The translations under genes and the position numbers were made by a program. 64,000 nt of DNA from Rhabdophis nuchalis (Eukaryota; Chordata; Lepidosauria; Squamata; Natricidae), in assembly GCA_039707465.1 (NCBI GenBank), contig CM077648.1, positions 28,833,119-28,897,118 of the forward strand. Reading direction: 5' to 3'. Each line of letters starts with the position of its first letter. The stretch's first letter is position 1. Shown one piece after another: positions 1 through 10,395 of this stretch. The notes beneath the pieces were generated by a model. The model did no database searches. It was not told where the DNA came from and saw only the letters and a program-made list of their open reading frames with translations.

Positions 1-253
1 GGTTGTTAAGTGAATCTGGATTCCCCATTAATTTTATTTGTCAGGAGGTCACAAAAGCCGATCACATGTTCCCAGGACACTGCAACTGTCATAAATATCA
101 GTCAGTTGCCAAGCATCCGAATTTTGATCATGTGACCATGGGGATGCTGCAGTGGTCATAAGTGTGAAAAACAGTCATGTCACTTTTTTCAGTGCTGTTG
201 TAACTTTGAAAATTCACTAAATAAACAATTGTAAGTTGAGGACTACCTGTAAT
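1..253. mobile_element. MITE-like DNA element, right half (GTAGTCCTC-terminus family)
   Basis: The segment ends in TTGAGGACTACCTGTA at 237-253, the reverse complement of the terminus TACAGGTAGTCCTC that opens the element at 23083. Interior phrases such as GATCATGTGACCATGGGG recur in the copy that ends at 59321. The left end lies before the window. It has no coding capacity and is a non-autonomous DNA transposon by structure; the superfamily is not resolved, though TA at the ends is suggestive. Confidence 0.6.
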
Positions 254-280
254 ATGTGAAACTCAGCCTGAAACTCAGCC

Positions 281-341
281 AGACAAACGGTATAGGAAGC
301 CCTATACCATTTGTCTGAAACGGTATAGGGCTTCCTATAGG
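281..341. repeat. Foldback at the start of a CR1 3' end
   Basis: Bases 281-316 form a near-perfect palindrome (one mismatch in the outer arm). The 20-mer at 289-308 is also repeated, almost perfectly, as its reverse complement at 322-341. The right unit is ordinary CR1 3' sequence; the left unit looks like an inverted duplication of it. Confidence 0.65.
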
Positions 342-405
342 CAGGGGGTTGGACTAGAAGACCTCCAAGGTCCCTTCCAACTCTGCTATTTTATTTTATT
401 GTATT
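301..405 (+). mobile_element. CR1 LINE 3' end
   Basis: The segment GGGGGTTGGACTAGAAGACC, then the 'aaggtcccttccaactctgctatt' type ending, is the 3' untranslated end of squamate CR1. The same sequence occurs in reverse complement at 10029-10110. It ends in an ATTTT/ATTGT-rich tail rather than poly(A), as CR1 does. It is a short 5'-truncated insertion with no coding sequence. Confidence 0.75.
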
Positions 406-615
406 GTAAACTCCTGAAAAAGGGGTGCCACAGGGGTGGGGGTACTTCGGGTGGGCATGGCAGACCTGGCAGAGGCTAAGGGAACACACTTCTGAGTGTG
501 AGGAAGCTGATGGGCTGCAAGTAATGGAAAATGCTCCAAAACAGCACATCTTTGCAAAATTGGAATGTATCACAAGTATACATTCTGAAATTTAATTCGA
601 TGCATATTTGGCAGT

Positions 616-846
616 TGTTATATACTTTGGCCACCTAATGAGAAGGAAGGACTCACTGGAGAAGAGTCTAATGCTGGGAACGATTGAGGGCAAAAGAAGA
701 AAGGGATGACAGAGGATGAGTTGGCTAAGTGGAGTCACTGAAGCAGTAGGCGTGAGCTTAAATGGACTCCAGAGGATGGTGGAGGACAGAAAAGCCTGGA
801 GGAACGTCGTCCACAGGGTTGTGATGACTTCGTGACTAACAACAAC
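616..846 (+). mobile_element. Bov-B (RTE) LINE 3' end
   Basis: Translation shows YFGHLMRRKDSLEKSLMLGTIEG, trimmed here to the core FGHLMRR..DSLEK..MLG.IEG, which is the C-terminal signature of the Bov-B reverse transcriptase protein. The DNA runs through the typical 'gacagaggatgag...gcctggagg...gggtTgTGATGACTTCGTGAC' end. The frame is broken by several changes, so it is a dead 5'-truncated copy. Bov-B is known for horizontal transfer between squamates and ruminants. Confidence 0.8.
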
Positions 847-2442
847 AAATCTAAAATGAAAATATTAGACTTGTTTATTTCCCATGCACATTAAAATATT
901 TTCAATGGTTTATTATTTGTTTTGTTTACTTGTTAAGCAGATTTATATGGTTGTCTAACTCATAGAAGGTGACTTTTTTTAACTTCTGGGACCAAATTGT
1001 GGGTCTTCAGTCATCCAATTGCAGCTTTATTCCTTAGTGTAGTACAATAGGGATATGACAGCATGAGAGAACATCCGTAACCATCTGCTCTGAGAGCTTA
1101 AGGAAAAAATATACAGTATAAATAGCTTACAGAAGCAAATATGATGTTGAATTATGCTCCTAAAATATGGAATTTGAAACATTCTAGTTTTATCAAAATT
1201 ATGTATGTAGATACCAAAAATATACTGTGTACTATTGATGTTTAAAGAATGGATTCAAGATACTATATGTGTTCTTTCTCAATAGTCTAAAAATAAAAAT
1301 ATTTTTTTAAAAAAGATTGAGATTGGGTTAATTGTATTTTGAGATCATGTGGATCTTATTGTTTTCTTTTTCTAAGTTATTTTCACTTGCATTTACTGTA
1401 TTTTATTCATTCCCATGCATGTACTTTCTTATTATATTATGACTACTCTATTATTCATTCTGTTTATTAGTTTTTTTTATAGTTCAGTAATTATAATAAA
1501 AAACATAAAGTAGCATACGCATAATAAGCAACATTTTCAGCATGTTCCTGGGCTGAAATGCCATTAGAGCCAATTCAAGATAACGCCCATCATTGCTTTC
1601 TATTTAGAGTTGCTGAAGAATTACTTATGAGTTAATTGATCAATGATCAGCAGTTATTACAAAACAATACATCAATAATACAACATAAACAGCTACTAGA
1701 TTATAAAACTGAAAAGGAATTTTTTTAAAAATGGAATTAAAACTATATGTAAGAATTTAACATTAGCAGTTAAGATGACTCATGCTAGATATAATATTTA
1801 CTCTTCACTACCTCCGACCTAGCTTTGTGATAGTTGTTTGCATACTTTCTTGTACCTTTTATAACCACCATGTGAAAGGCTGAGGTTGTTCTTCATGGAA
1901 TGAAATATTGTATTAATGAGGTAGAAACGTTTTACATGCTGGTGGAGTTATGTATTAATGCCTTTTGACCCAGTGCAGCTCAGTTGTGAAAAAGCTGGAA
2001 CAGCTTTAGCAGATTCTCATAACGAATAATTGTTTGGGTTTTTATGTGTGGCTTTGATTCTTTCCACTACACTACAAGTAAACTCCCTCTGTGAAGAAAA
2101 AGGAATAAAGCACAAACGATCATCCCACTTCTCCTGTTCAACTCAGCATTTGTCATAACTTTCTGATCAAGTTTTCCGCCACTTTTACTGTCTGTGATGG
2201 ATAAAAAAATATCCTACCCATCATGGGTAGAAGCCTTTCTAGCTCGAGGGTCTTTTAATCAGAAATAGTAGGTTAGGAGCAGTTCACCATGAAAGCCAAA
2301 CAATTAGGAGTGCAGCTGGTATTTTCATCTGTACTTCAACAGATGATGGTGAACATACAGTGAGGGAATGGAAGACATTAGAAATAAAGCATTCGTTTTT
2401 AAGGGATGGTGCCATAGAGAGAAATTTGGTTTCTATACCATG
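847..2442. other. AT-rich intergenic DNA, nothing recognised
   Basis: No ORF above background, no RNA gene and no repeat family that I can name. Long A/T runs and short palindromes only. Confidence 0.5.
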
Positions 2443-2450
2443 GTCTACAT

Positions 2451-2868
2451 CAGTGATGGCGAACTTTTTTCACCTCAGGTGCCATAAGTACACACGCCCG
2501 CGCTATTGTGCATGCTCATGTGCCCACACCAATAATTTAATACCTCCCATACTGTGTCCCCTGAGCATGCATACGTGATACCCCCTGCTGCCCTGTGCAT
2601 GTGCACACAGTTTTTTGGGAGCCTGGGAAGGGGGGGAAAAAGGCCCAACACACAAACTGGAAGTTCAGGAATGGACTTCCAGGTTGCCCATTGGGGCATT
2701 TTTCTCCCTCTGGAGGCTTCAGGAGGGCAAAAACTGGCTGAAAATCAAGGTCAAAAATCAGCTGGCCAGCTCATGTGCACTGGAGCTGACAGGGCAACGC
2801 CTCACGTGCCCTCAGAAATGTCTTCACATGCCACTTATGGCACCCGTGCCATAGGTTCGCCATCATGG
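2451..2868. mobile_element. Non-autonomous hAT-like element (CAGTGATGGCGAAC type)
   Basis: The left terminus CAGTGATGGCGAAC is mirrored at the right by GGTTCGCCATCATGG. The flanks are GTCTACAT (2443-2450) and GTCTACAC (2869-2876), a 7/8 match and therefore a typical 8-bp hAT target duplication. There is no transposase frame. A relative lies at 33096-33417. Confidence 0.75.
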
Positions 2869-2935
2869 GTCTACACTGTCTACATGAAGGACTTGTGGCA
2901 GAGGAGGACCTGTACCTCACAAGAACTGGGAAGAA

Positions 2936-2938
2936 TAC

Positions 2939-2993
<55 letters not shown>

Positions 2994-3170
2994 GTTATTA
3001 TTATATGAATTTCTAGACCGCTCCCTCTCCCCGAAGGGACTCGGGACGGTGTACAGGAAAATTAAAACTACTAAAAACATGACAATACATACAAAATTTA
3101 AATCGGAAAATGTCTGCTTTTGCTTATACAAAGGGCTTTGAACTAAAATTGAAGGGGAAGGGTGACCAAT
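2936..3170 (-). mobile_element. L2-clade LINE 3' tail with (ATT)n
   Basis: Read on the minus strand, the fragment ends in a stem-like motif (CCCGAGTCCCTTCGGGGAGAGGGAGCGG region, 3018-3050) followed by an AAT/ATT run of about 65 bp at 2938-3003. The same tail design ends the intact LINE at 55867-59150. Only the 3' untranslated end remains. The run also creates a spurious poly-Leu/poly-Asn reading frame. Confidence 0.65.
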
Positions 3171-3209
3171 CTTTAGATCTTTAAGATATAATTCAAAGAA
3201 TAAACTCAA

Positions 3210-3689
3210 AACAACTAATCAAACAATGAGATAGGGAGTAGTGGGAAGGAAGGAAAATTCAGGTATAAAGCAAGAGATGTCAGAAGCAAATGTGGGGCCA
3301 GCCATAAAAGACTCAGATGCCTATACACTATGCTCAAGTTTTGAGGAACACAGAGTGAAGTACTAGTACACGAGGACAAGTATGATATTATTGCCATTAA
3401 CAAAACCTGGTGAACTCATGATTGGAATGTACTGTTGGAAGGATATAAAATGTTCAAAGGGAACAGACCTAACAAAAGAGAAGGTGGAGTTGCATTACAT
3501 GTAAGAAGTCACAATGCCTCTACTGAAATGCATAAAACTAAGGACAAAAGCTTTCTTCAATGCATATGAGTTAATATAAAAGAGCAAAAGAATGACTTGC
3601 CATAGGTGTATACAGTGCTATAAGCCACCCAAACAACCAGAGGAAATAGATGGATTTTTTGCTAATATTCAACTAAGCTATGAATTAAG
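3210..3689 (+). mobile_element. CR1 LINE fragment, left half (endonuclease region)
   Basis: With stops ignored, the + strand reads DKYDIIAI-type endonuclease sequence, then THDWNVLLEGYKMFKGNRPNKREGGVAL, shown here only as key motifs: YDII, LLEGYK, GGVAL. This is the N-terminal part of a CR1 endonuclease. The copy is broken off at 3690 by a second LINE and resumes at 7254, where 3458-3689 is repeated. Confidence 0.75.
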
Positions 3690-6600
3690 TATAAGTATAA
3701 ATCTTTATTAAGGTCAAAGACCAGCAATACACATTACATTTAACCATATGTTCAAAAGTACTAACTTTAAGATATAATTTTTAAAATGTTAGCATTATAA
3801 GTGGAAAGTAGCATACATGTTCTCACTTTGTTCAAGTCACTTGCTGGTTTACCTGGGTGCAAAAGCGTTAAGTATGTAAGTAAATACAATGATCCAGAAA
3901 TTGTTACAGATATGTCCAAATGATTGGTACAAGATCACAACTATACTTCTATAACCAATTTTTTTCTTATGGACATTGCAGCAGCACAGAACTTTGCCAC
4001 TGCATGCCTGGTAGCCGGGTTCGTGTCCTGGAGGAGAAAGTCTAGATAAAAAGTGTCTGCCCTCCCTGGTAATCTCTCTAATAAGGGGAGAATATATGCA
4101 GATCTGCAAGGTCTGTATAGCTCACAGTGTAGTAGAACGTGTGAGATATCTTCCACTTCTCCTTTACCACATATACAAACCCGTTCTGCTATAGGTGTTC
4201 TCTTATACCTGCCCTGGAGAAGTGCTGAAGAATGTTAAATATGGCTCTGAAGAAAGCTATTCTTTGTTTTGGGAAGATGAGGTCATTTAAATATCTTGCC
4301 GATTCCCATACACCCTGTTTGATTCTGTTCCAATTGTGGACAGGCAATCTATTTAGTTCTTCTTGGAACTCCATGTCCTTTATTCTATTAATTACTTCTT
4401 GCTTCGCTTTATCAAAGTCCAGGGACATTAAAAGTACCGGCGAGAACCCATAAGTGCCCAGCTTGTGCTCAATTGCCTGATTCCAGGGGGAGGGGAAGTT
4501 GTCAATCAACACTAGTGGGGACAGCCCCTCTGGAAAGAATTGCATTTTATGCCAATGAACGATCATCATCTTCCAGGCTCTTACCTGAATTTGAGGCATA
4601 CCTGCCTCAATTCTTTACTGGGCATTTGAAGTTCCATGGGGTGCATCCAAGATGGCTCACAGGAATTTAGTTTGTATAGTTTCTATCAAGTCTTTCTTTA
4701 TGAGGATTCCTATTTGTGCCCCATATAGAAGTTGTGCCAGTGTTTTGACTTCAAAAAGTTTTAGGGCAGCAGGTACTAACTGACCGCCGCCTATGTAAAA
4801 GAAATGTTTAATTGCATTTGAGGACCTAATGGCTGCTTGGAATATGTTATCCAGGTGTGCCTTCCATGTCCCTTGTGCATTGAAAGCCACCCCAAGGTAC
4901 CTAAATGTTCTAACCTGTTCCATACTATGTCCTTCTATTTTCCAGGGGTATTGTCTAGGTCTTTTAGCAAACACTAAAAGTTTTGATTTATCAAAGTTCA
5001 GGACCAGCTTGTTTTGCCTGCAATAGTCGAGTATTGCCCTAATTGTTCTCTTCATTCCTACGGGGGTTTGTGAGATAATAGCGGCATCATCAGCATATAA
5101 GAGAATTGGAACTTTGCGTTGTGCTAGGCTAGGAGGATGGAAATCAGGGTTCTGTAAAAGATCAATCATGGGATTAATATAGAAGTTAAAGATGGAGGGG
5201 GACAGGATGCAACCCTGCCGTATCCCTTTTTGTACCCTTACTGGGTCGGTTAAACTCCCTTGGGGATTGCATCTCACTCTCAAAGTGGAATTGGCATACA
5301 ATTTTTGTATGAGGAAAAGGAGACGTTTATCGATAGTGGAGCATTTTAATTTATCCCAGAGGGTAATCCTGGATATTGAATCAAAGGCCTGCTTAAAATC
5401 AAGAAAGGCCGCAAAAAGAGAGGATTTTTTTTTATATGTGTATTTTTGTACTGAGTGATGGAGTACCAAGATATGATCCGCCATTGATCTTCCTTCTCTA
5501 AATCCGGCCTGTTCATCTTTGATTATACCCCTGAAATTAGCCAGTCCTGAAGTTTATTGTTTAGGTGATTGGCATACAAGTTACTAATCATGCTCAGAAG
5601 ACTAATGGGTCTATAATTGCCTGGGTCATTTCTATTACCTTTTTTATGTATTGGTATGATAATTGCTACTCCCCAGTCTCTTGGCATATGGCCTGTTTTA
5701 TCTATAAATGTAAACAGTGAAGCTAAAAGTGGAGCCCACCAACTGGCATTCTTTTTGATTATTTCTGGCAGGACATTATCAGCCTTATTAGCCTTTAGGG
5801 TTCCGATCAACCAGGATATTTCTTCTGGTGTAACAGGGGGTCAGTAAGGAATTTGGTCCAAACTAGTTTGGCTCCCCTTGGTTACATCGTCAGGATCTGT
5901 GTAAAGCTCCCTAAAATATTCTTCCCAGGCATGAATCAAAACCTGATTTGTTGGGGGTAGGGGAGGTTTCCCCAATCCCCTGGTGATGTATCAAAAAAGG
6001 GGTGTATTTTTTGTCCTGACTGCCATAATTAGTCTGTGCCAAAACTCCTTCAGAGCCACACTTTTCTTTTCTTTTAGAAGGTTCTTCTATTGTGCTTTTA
6101 AGTGGTGAGTGTTATCCCAAAAAGAGGCATTTTTACTTTTCTTGTACTCCATATTATATACCCTTTTTAGTTACACGCAGTCTCTATCAAACCATTTTTT
6201 GTTCTTTGAAACCAGCCTTTTGGAGTGAGCTGGTGATCTGTTCCTGAGAACTGAGTTCAAATTTAAAATTAAGGTTTCAAACCTGTCTAAGTAAGATCTT
6301 CCACACTTATTCCTTAGTAGAGATGTGTGTAGCTCTATAGTTTCAGGGGCTATCATCCATTTGGTCACTTCCTTAGCGCTTTTCTCGTTCCATATAATTT
6401 TTACCTGGTTATTTTGACTCTCTAAACGGGGAAGGTAGGCTGTGCCTGCCCTTAGAGATTTCTGGTGCAATGTGAGGGTAAGGAGTAATGTATTATGATC
6501 ACTTTCCAATTGTGAGTCTATCTCCATCTTCGGTAAGAAATTCAGGAGTTCATATGATATTATCCAGTAATCTACTGTGGATTTTCTTCCTGCTCCCCGA

Positions 6601-7253
6601 TAAGTGTATTCTGCTGGTAGTCACCCCATGGGGACCCATTAAGGATACAAAGATCTAAATGTACACACAAACCTGCCCAATTAGCTCTAGGGTCTTTAAA
6701 TTATCTGGAATGAGAAGATTGTCCTGTTACATTTTCCTCATAGTGGATCTTGAATTGCTTAAATAATGCTTGATCATTTGGTCCCATTCTAGCGTTTGAG
6801 TCCCCCCCTATGATTATTGCAGCTTTAGGGTGTTTGACTGAACAGTCAAGAATAAAGTCTTCTATGCTGTCCCAAATCTTGTTAATCACATTATTCTTAT
6901 TAAGTGGAGGAATGTAGATATTAAAAAGCAAAATTTCCACCTGTTTAAATAAGAGTAATGTAGTTACAATCCATGACTGGAAAGGTGGCAGCGGTATACA
7001 TTTAAATTGCAAGGCTGTATTAACTAATGTTGCAATACCCTCTTTAGCTCCCCCCCCCCCCCCCGCCTTGCTTGGATCAGCCGGGATTGAGTTAACCCAA
7101 TAACCATCTAATTGAATCTCTGTGGAGGCCCAGGTTTCCTGCAGGAAGAGAATGTCAAATTGTGATATATAATCAGACCAACCCGCTATATTCCAGGTTA
7201 TGAGGGAAAGTGGATCATCTTTTGCAGCTCATCAGGATATTTGATTTATACAG
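3690..7253 (-). mobile_element. 3.6-kb APE-type non-LTR retrotransposon, decayed, inserted in CR1
   Basis: On the minus strand the element opens near 7250 with the endonuclease start WNIAG...FDILFLQETW. It runs through GGDSNAR and ESDHNT to an RT domain with YRPISLL, AFDSI, GIRQGCILSPSIF and YADDAA, then a C-terminal C-rich patch (EDISHVLLHCELY). The 3' end near 3692 carries AATAAAGATTTATAC. It lies within a CR1 copy and is bounded by near-identical 225-232 bp direct repeats (3458-3689 and 7254-7478). The clade is unresolved; the apurinic endonuclease plus C-terminal zinc-knuckle-like motif suggest the I/Vingi side. R4 is excluded because it lacks this endonuclease. Confidence 0.75.
3941..7190 (-). 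pseudogene. Broken endonuclease-reverse transcriptase ORF of the 3690-7253 LINE
   Basis: The single ancestral protein is now split over several frames: endonuclease pieces at 6701-7190 and 6171-6527, RT thumb/palm lead-in at 5523-5810, RT core at 4657-5484 (275 codons, with AFDSI, GIRQGC and YADD), and the C-terminal region at 4189-4599 and 3941-4156. An expanded run of C on the + strand (G in the coding strand) near 7051-7066 sits inside the endonuclease and shifts the frame. The GGDSNAR motif has Ser where GDFN elements have Phe. It cannot encode an active protein as it stands. Confidence 0.75.
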
Positions 7254-7795
7254 AGGGAAACAGACCTAACAAAAGAGAAGGTGGAGTTGCATTAGGTGTA
7301 AGAAATCACAATGCCTCTACTGAAATGCATAAAACTAAGGACAAAAGCCTTCTTCAATCCACATGAGTTAATATAAAAGAGCAAAAGAATGACTTGCCAG
7401 TGCTATAAGCCACCCAAACAACCAGAGGAAATAGATGGATTTTGTTGCTAATATTAGCTAACTAAGCTATGAATTAAGGTAATATTATCAGGAAACATGC
7501 CACAATAGCAATGGAGGATTTTAACTACCCTGATATCAACTGGGAGACAAATTCTGCACCAAATAGGAGATCAGACAGGTTTCTGATAAGCCTGGCTGAC
7601 AACTTTGACATCCAAAAGGTAGAGGAGAACACTAGTGTCAGCTATACTCCACTTAATCCTTACCAACAGAGATTAAATGGTAGAGGGGGTTGAAGTTGTA
7701 GGAATTTGGAGGAGAGTGACCATGTCATAGTGGAATTCAACATAATATAGTCTTTAAAAGGGACGAGAGGGCTCAAAGGGGTGCTGTGGCTCAAA
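7254..7795 (+). mobile_element. CR1 LINE fragment, right half
   Basis: The first 225 bp repeat 3458-3689. The sequence then continues past the break with the CR1 endonuclease motif DFNYPDINWE (around 7520-7550), RSDRFL and a weak SDH-region remnant. Compared with the left copy it lacks about 13 bp (the 'ataggtgtataca' stretch, 3603-3616). Stops and frameshifts show that it is old. Confidence 0.75.
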
Positions 7796-7811
7796 GAGAC
7801 ATGGAAGCCTC

Positions 7812-8168
7812 AAAGGTGGCTCAGTGACTAAGATGCTGAGCTTGTCAATCAGCATCTTCGTAGCAAGTTCAGCAGTTCAAATCTCTAGCACTGCATAACA
7901 GAGTGAGCTCCCGTTACTTGTCCCAGCTTCTACCAACCTAGCAGTACGAAAGCAAGTAAAAATGCAAGTAGAAAAATAGGCGCCACCTTTGGTGGGAAGG
8001 TAATAGCATTCTGTGTGCCTTTGGTATTTAGTCATGCCGGTCACATGACCATGGAGACATCTTCAGATAGCGTTGGCTCTTTGGCTTTGAAACGGAGATG
8101 AGCACCGTCCCCTAGAGTCTGGAATGACTAGCACATATGTGCGAGGGGAACCTTTACTATTGCCTTAA
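7812..8168 (+). mobile_element. tRNA-derived SINE, full length
   Basis: The head has a pol III A box (GGTGGCTCAGTGACTAAGATG) and a B box (AGTTCAAATCTC) about 45 bp further on. The body has 'accaCCTTTGGTGGGAAGG' and 'CACATGACCATGGAGAC'. The 3' part includes GAGTCTGGAATGACTAGCAC, like the Bov-B 3' end, which suggests Bov-B mobilisation. A 5'-truncated sister lies at 22735-23045. It probably belongs to the Sauria/Squam SINE group; the subfamily name was not checked. Confidence 0.75.
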
Positions 8169-9371
8169 TTTCGATGTACCCATCTATAGTTCCTTGGACT
8201 GTAGACCTAATGCAAACAATTTTATTCAGTTAGTTGAAACAATTTATTTCTATCAATTTAGGATTGAGCACTGTCATGTTTAAAAAAACATGGCTTATTC
8301 CACATAATAGCCTATCATATACACACCTATAATTGGTTGTTTCTCAGCTGGTTAATGTGTTAGCAAGACCTAATTTCTGCTTGAAACTCAGAGGAGGAGG
8401 AGGAGGAAGAGGATGGGAGGGAAGAAGTTCTTTTTCTGTTAAGAGATTTCTCGTGATCACTTTTGTTTCCAAAATACAGAGTTGTGTATGGCTATTTTGG
8501 ATTTTACTATCCACACAGAAAATATAGAAATCAGGTATAGGAAAATCCGTCATGCATGCAGGAATCCAAGAATTCTTAAAGCATTCCAGAAGGTTCTCTT
8601 TCCATATATATGAAATGCTGAATAACTCTTGGGGGAAAACAAAAAACTCCATAAAGAAACAGAATTATTTGGCAGAATGGCATGGCTAACTAGAAGAATT
8701 CCTTAAAAGGAATTTTCATGTGGCAATATTTTATCAGAGGTTGTTGATAAAAACTGCTGATTGTCTCTCTCATCTGTTTATTTACTATAACTTTCAAAAA
8801 CGTGAGAGATTTCTCTCCATTCTTTCCAATTTTTACTTCATTGTTTCTACATTTAAACCAGTATCTTGTGTGATGGTATCTGTCATATATGTTGGTTGCC
8901 AGACTTGTTTTTTAGGCCCTCCAACCATTCCCAGCATAATTGATTTTTCTAAGAAAATTGTATTTCATCACAAGATCAAAATAAGACATCCTTTGTTGGT
9001 AATCTAGAAATTCTCTGATATTTCTAGATTAAGTTATCCTTGTTTATCCACAATATACAAGTAGCCCTCTTGAAACCCATAATTCAAAGGAATTGAATTT
9101 TCTTTTGTCTGCTTTTATTGTCTAGCTTTAACAACTGTAGTTGTTTAAAGAGAAAACAATAGCTTTTACTAACATACTCTTCGTATTTGCATTCTCAATT
9201 AATATAAATTAAATAAAGTGACTGTATACAAGCTTAGTTTGTTTTATTCCCACTGTTAACTATTTTGCAGCCTCATAACTTTGTTTTCTAGTTTCTAGTT
9301 TTCAGGAGGATTGGTGTATCCTTGATTTTAATAGTTATTATTTGTTGTAGTCACATAATTAAAAGCTTTAG
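8169..9371. other. Intergenic DNA, nothing recognised
   Basis: AT-rich sequence with a short GGA-rich run near 8390-8420. The reading frames here look random in composition. No repeat family recognised. Confidence 0.5.
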
Positions 9372-9609
9372 TAGCAATATCAGTAGCACTTAGATTTATA
9401 TACTGATTTACAGTACTTTAGAGCCCTCTCTAAGTGGTTTACAGAGTCAGCATATTATCCCCAACAATTTGGGTCCTCATTTTATTCACCTCGGGAGGCT
9501 GGGAGGCTGAGTCCACCTTGAGCCTGGTGAGATCTGAACTGCCAAATTGCAGGTAGATGGCAGGCAGCAGAGGTAGCCTGCCATATTGCATTCTAACCAC
9601 TGTGCCACC
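9372..9609 (-). mobile_element. tRNA-derived SINE, minus strand
   Basis: The minus strand begins GGTGGCACAGTGGTTAGAAT (A box) at 9609, with B box AGTTCAGATCTCACC near 9545-9530. The body ends in TGCTACTGATATTGCTAC at the left. This is a different family from the 7812 and 36038 SINEs. Both internal promoter boxes are still recognisable. Confidence 0.7.
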
Positions 9610-9735
9610 ATAAACCTAAAATGTAGTGTTTTTCATTATAAATCTCCTCTGACTCCATCTAGCAGTTTTTATTTTACGTACGGTTAAGGTGTGGCTTGCA
9701 AAATTGAGTATTATTTTACTAGCATAGAACTTAAG

Positions 9736-10010
9736 CAGAGGTGGGTTGCTGCCTTTTCGGCCCAGTTTGGCCGAACCGGTAGTGGCCCGGAGCAGCTGAG
9801 AGCGAACCAGTACAGTGGCTCTTTTGGCCCGCCCTCCTGCCCACTCTCTATACCTGTTTTTATGCCAAAAGGCAAATTGCACATACGCGCAGTGTGTGGT
9901 GTCTGCGCAAGACCTGACAATCAGCTGTTTGTCGCAGGGGTGGTAGATTGCGCACACGTTCGCAGCACGTTCAGCGAACCGGTAGGGAGGGTAAATGGAA
10001 CCCACCACTA
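9736..10010. mobile_element. Non-autonomous hAT-like element (CAGAGGTGGGTTGCT type)
   Basis: The left terminus is CAGAGGTGGGTTGCTGCC and the right is GGAACCCACCACTA, forming an imperfect terminal inverted repeat. Flanks AACTTAAG (9728-9735) and GACTTAAG (10011-10018) match at 7 of 8 bases. A related element with the same left end sits at 33731; a more diverged one is at 35522. No coding capacity. Confidence 0.75.
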
Positions 10011-10028
10011 GACTTAAGTGCAATTGTT

Positions 10029-10395
10029 AGTAGAATAGAATAGAATAGCAGAGTTGGAAGGGACCTTGTAGGTCTTCTAGTCCAACTCCCTGCGTGGGCA
10101 GGAACCTTATACCATTTCAGACAAATGGCTATCTAACATCTTTTTAAAGACTTCCAGGGTTGGGGCATTCACAACTTCTGGAGGCAAGCTGTTCCCGAGG
10201 TTAATTGTTCTAACTGTCAGGAAATTTCTCCTTAGTTCTAAGTTGCTTCTCTCCTTGGTTAGTTTCCACCCATTGCTCCTTGTCCTGCCCCCAGGTGCCT
10301 TGGAGAATAGTTTGACTCCCTCTTCTTTGTGGCACCCTCTGAGATATCGGAACACTGCTATCATGTCTCCCCTGGTCCTTCTCTTCATCAAACTA
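10029..10395 (-). mobile_element. CR1 LINE 3' end with AATAG tail
   Basis: The minus strand encodes RGDMIAVFRYLRG, NFLTVRTINLGNSLPPEVVNA and FKKMLDSHL, the C-terminus of the CR1 reverse transcriptase protein. The 3' untranslated end and an AATAG-unit tail follow at 10029-10047. Pentanucleotide AATAG tails are typical of CR1 copies in advanced snakes, which supports the organism call. It is 5' truncated. Confidence 0.8.

Noticed and set aside
2554..3141. 195-codon + strand frame with a long poly-Leu tract
   Set aside because: It runs through the ATT microsatellite and the L2 tail. The Leu run is a repeat artefact and the start lies inside a hAT element.
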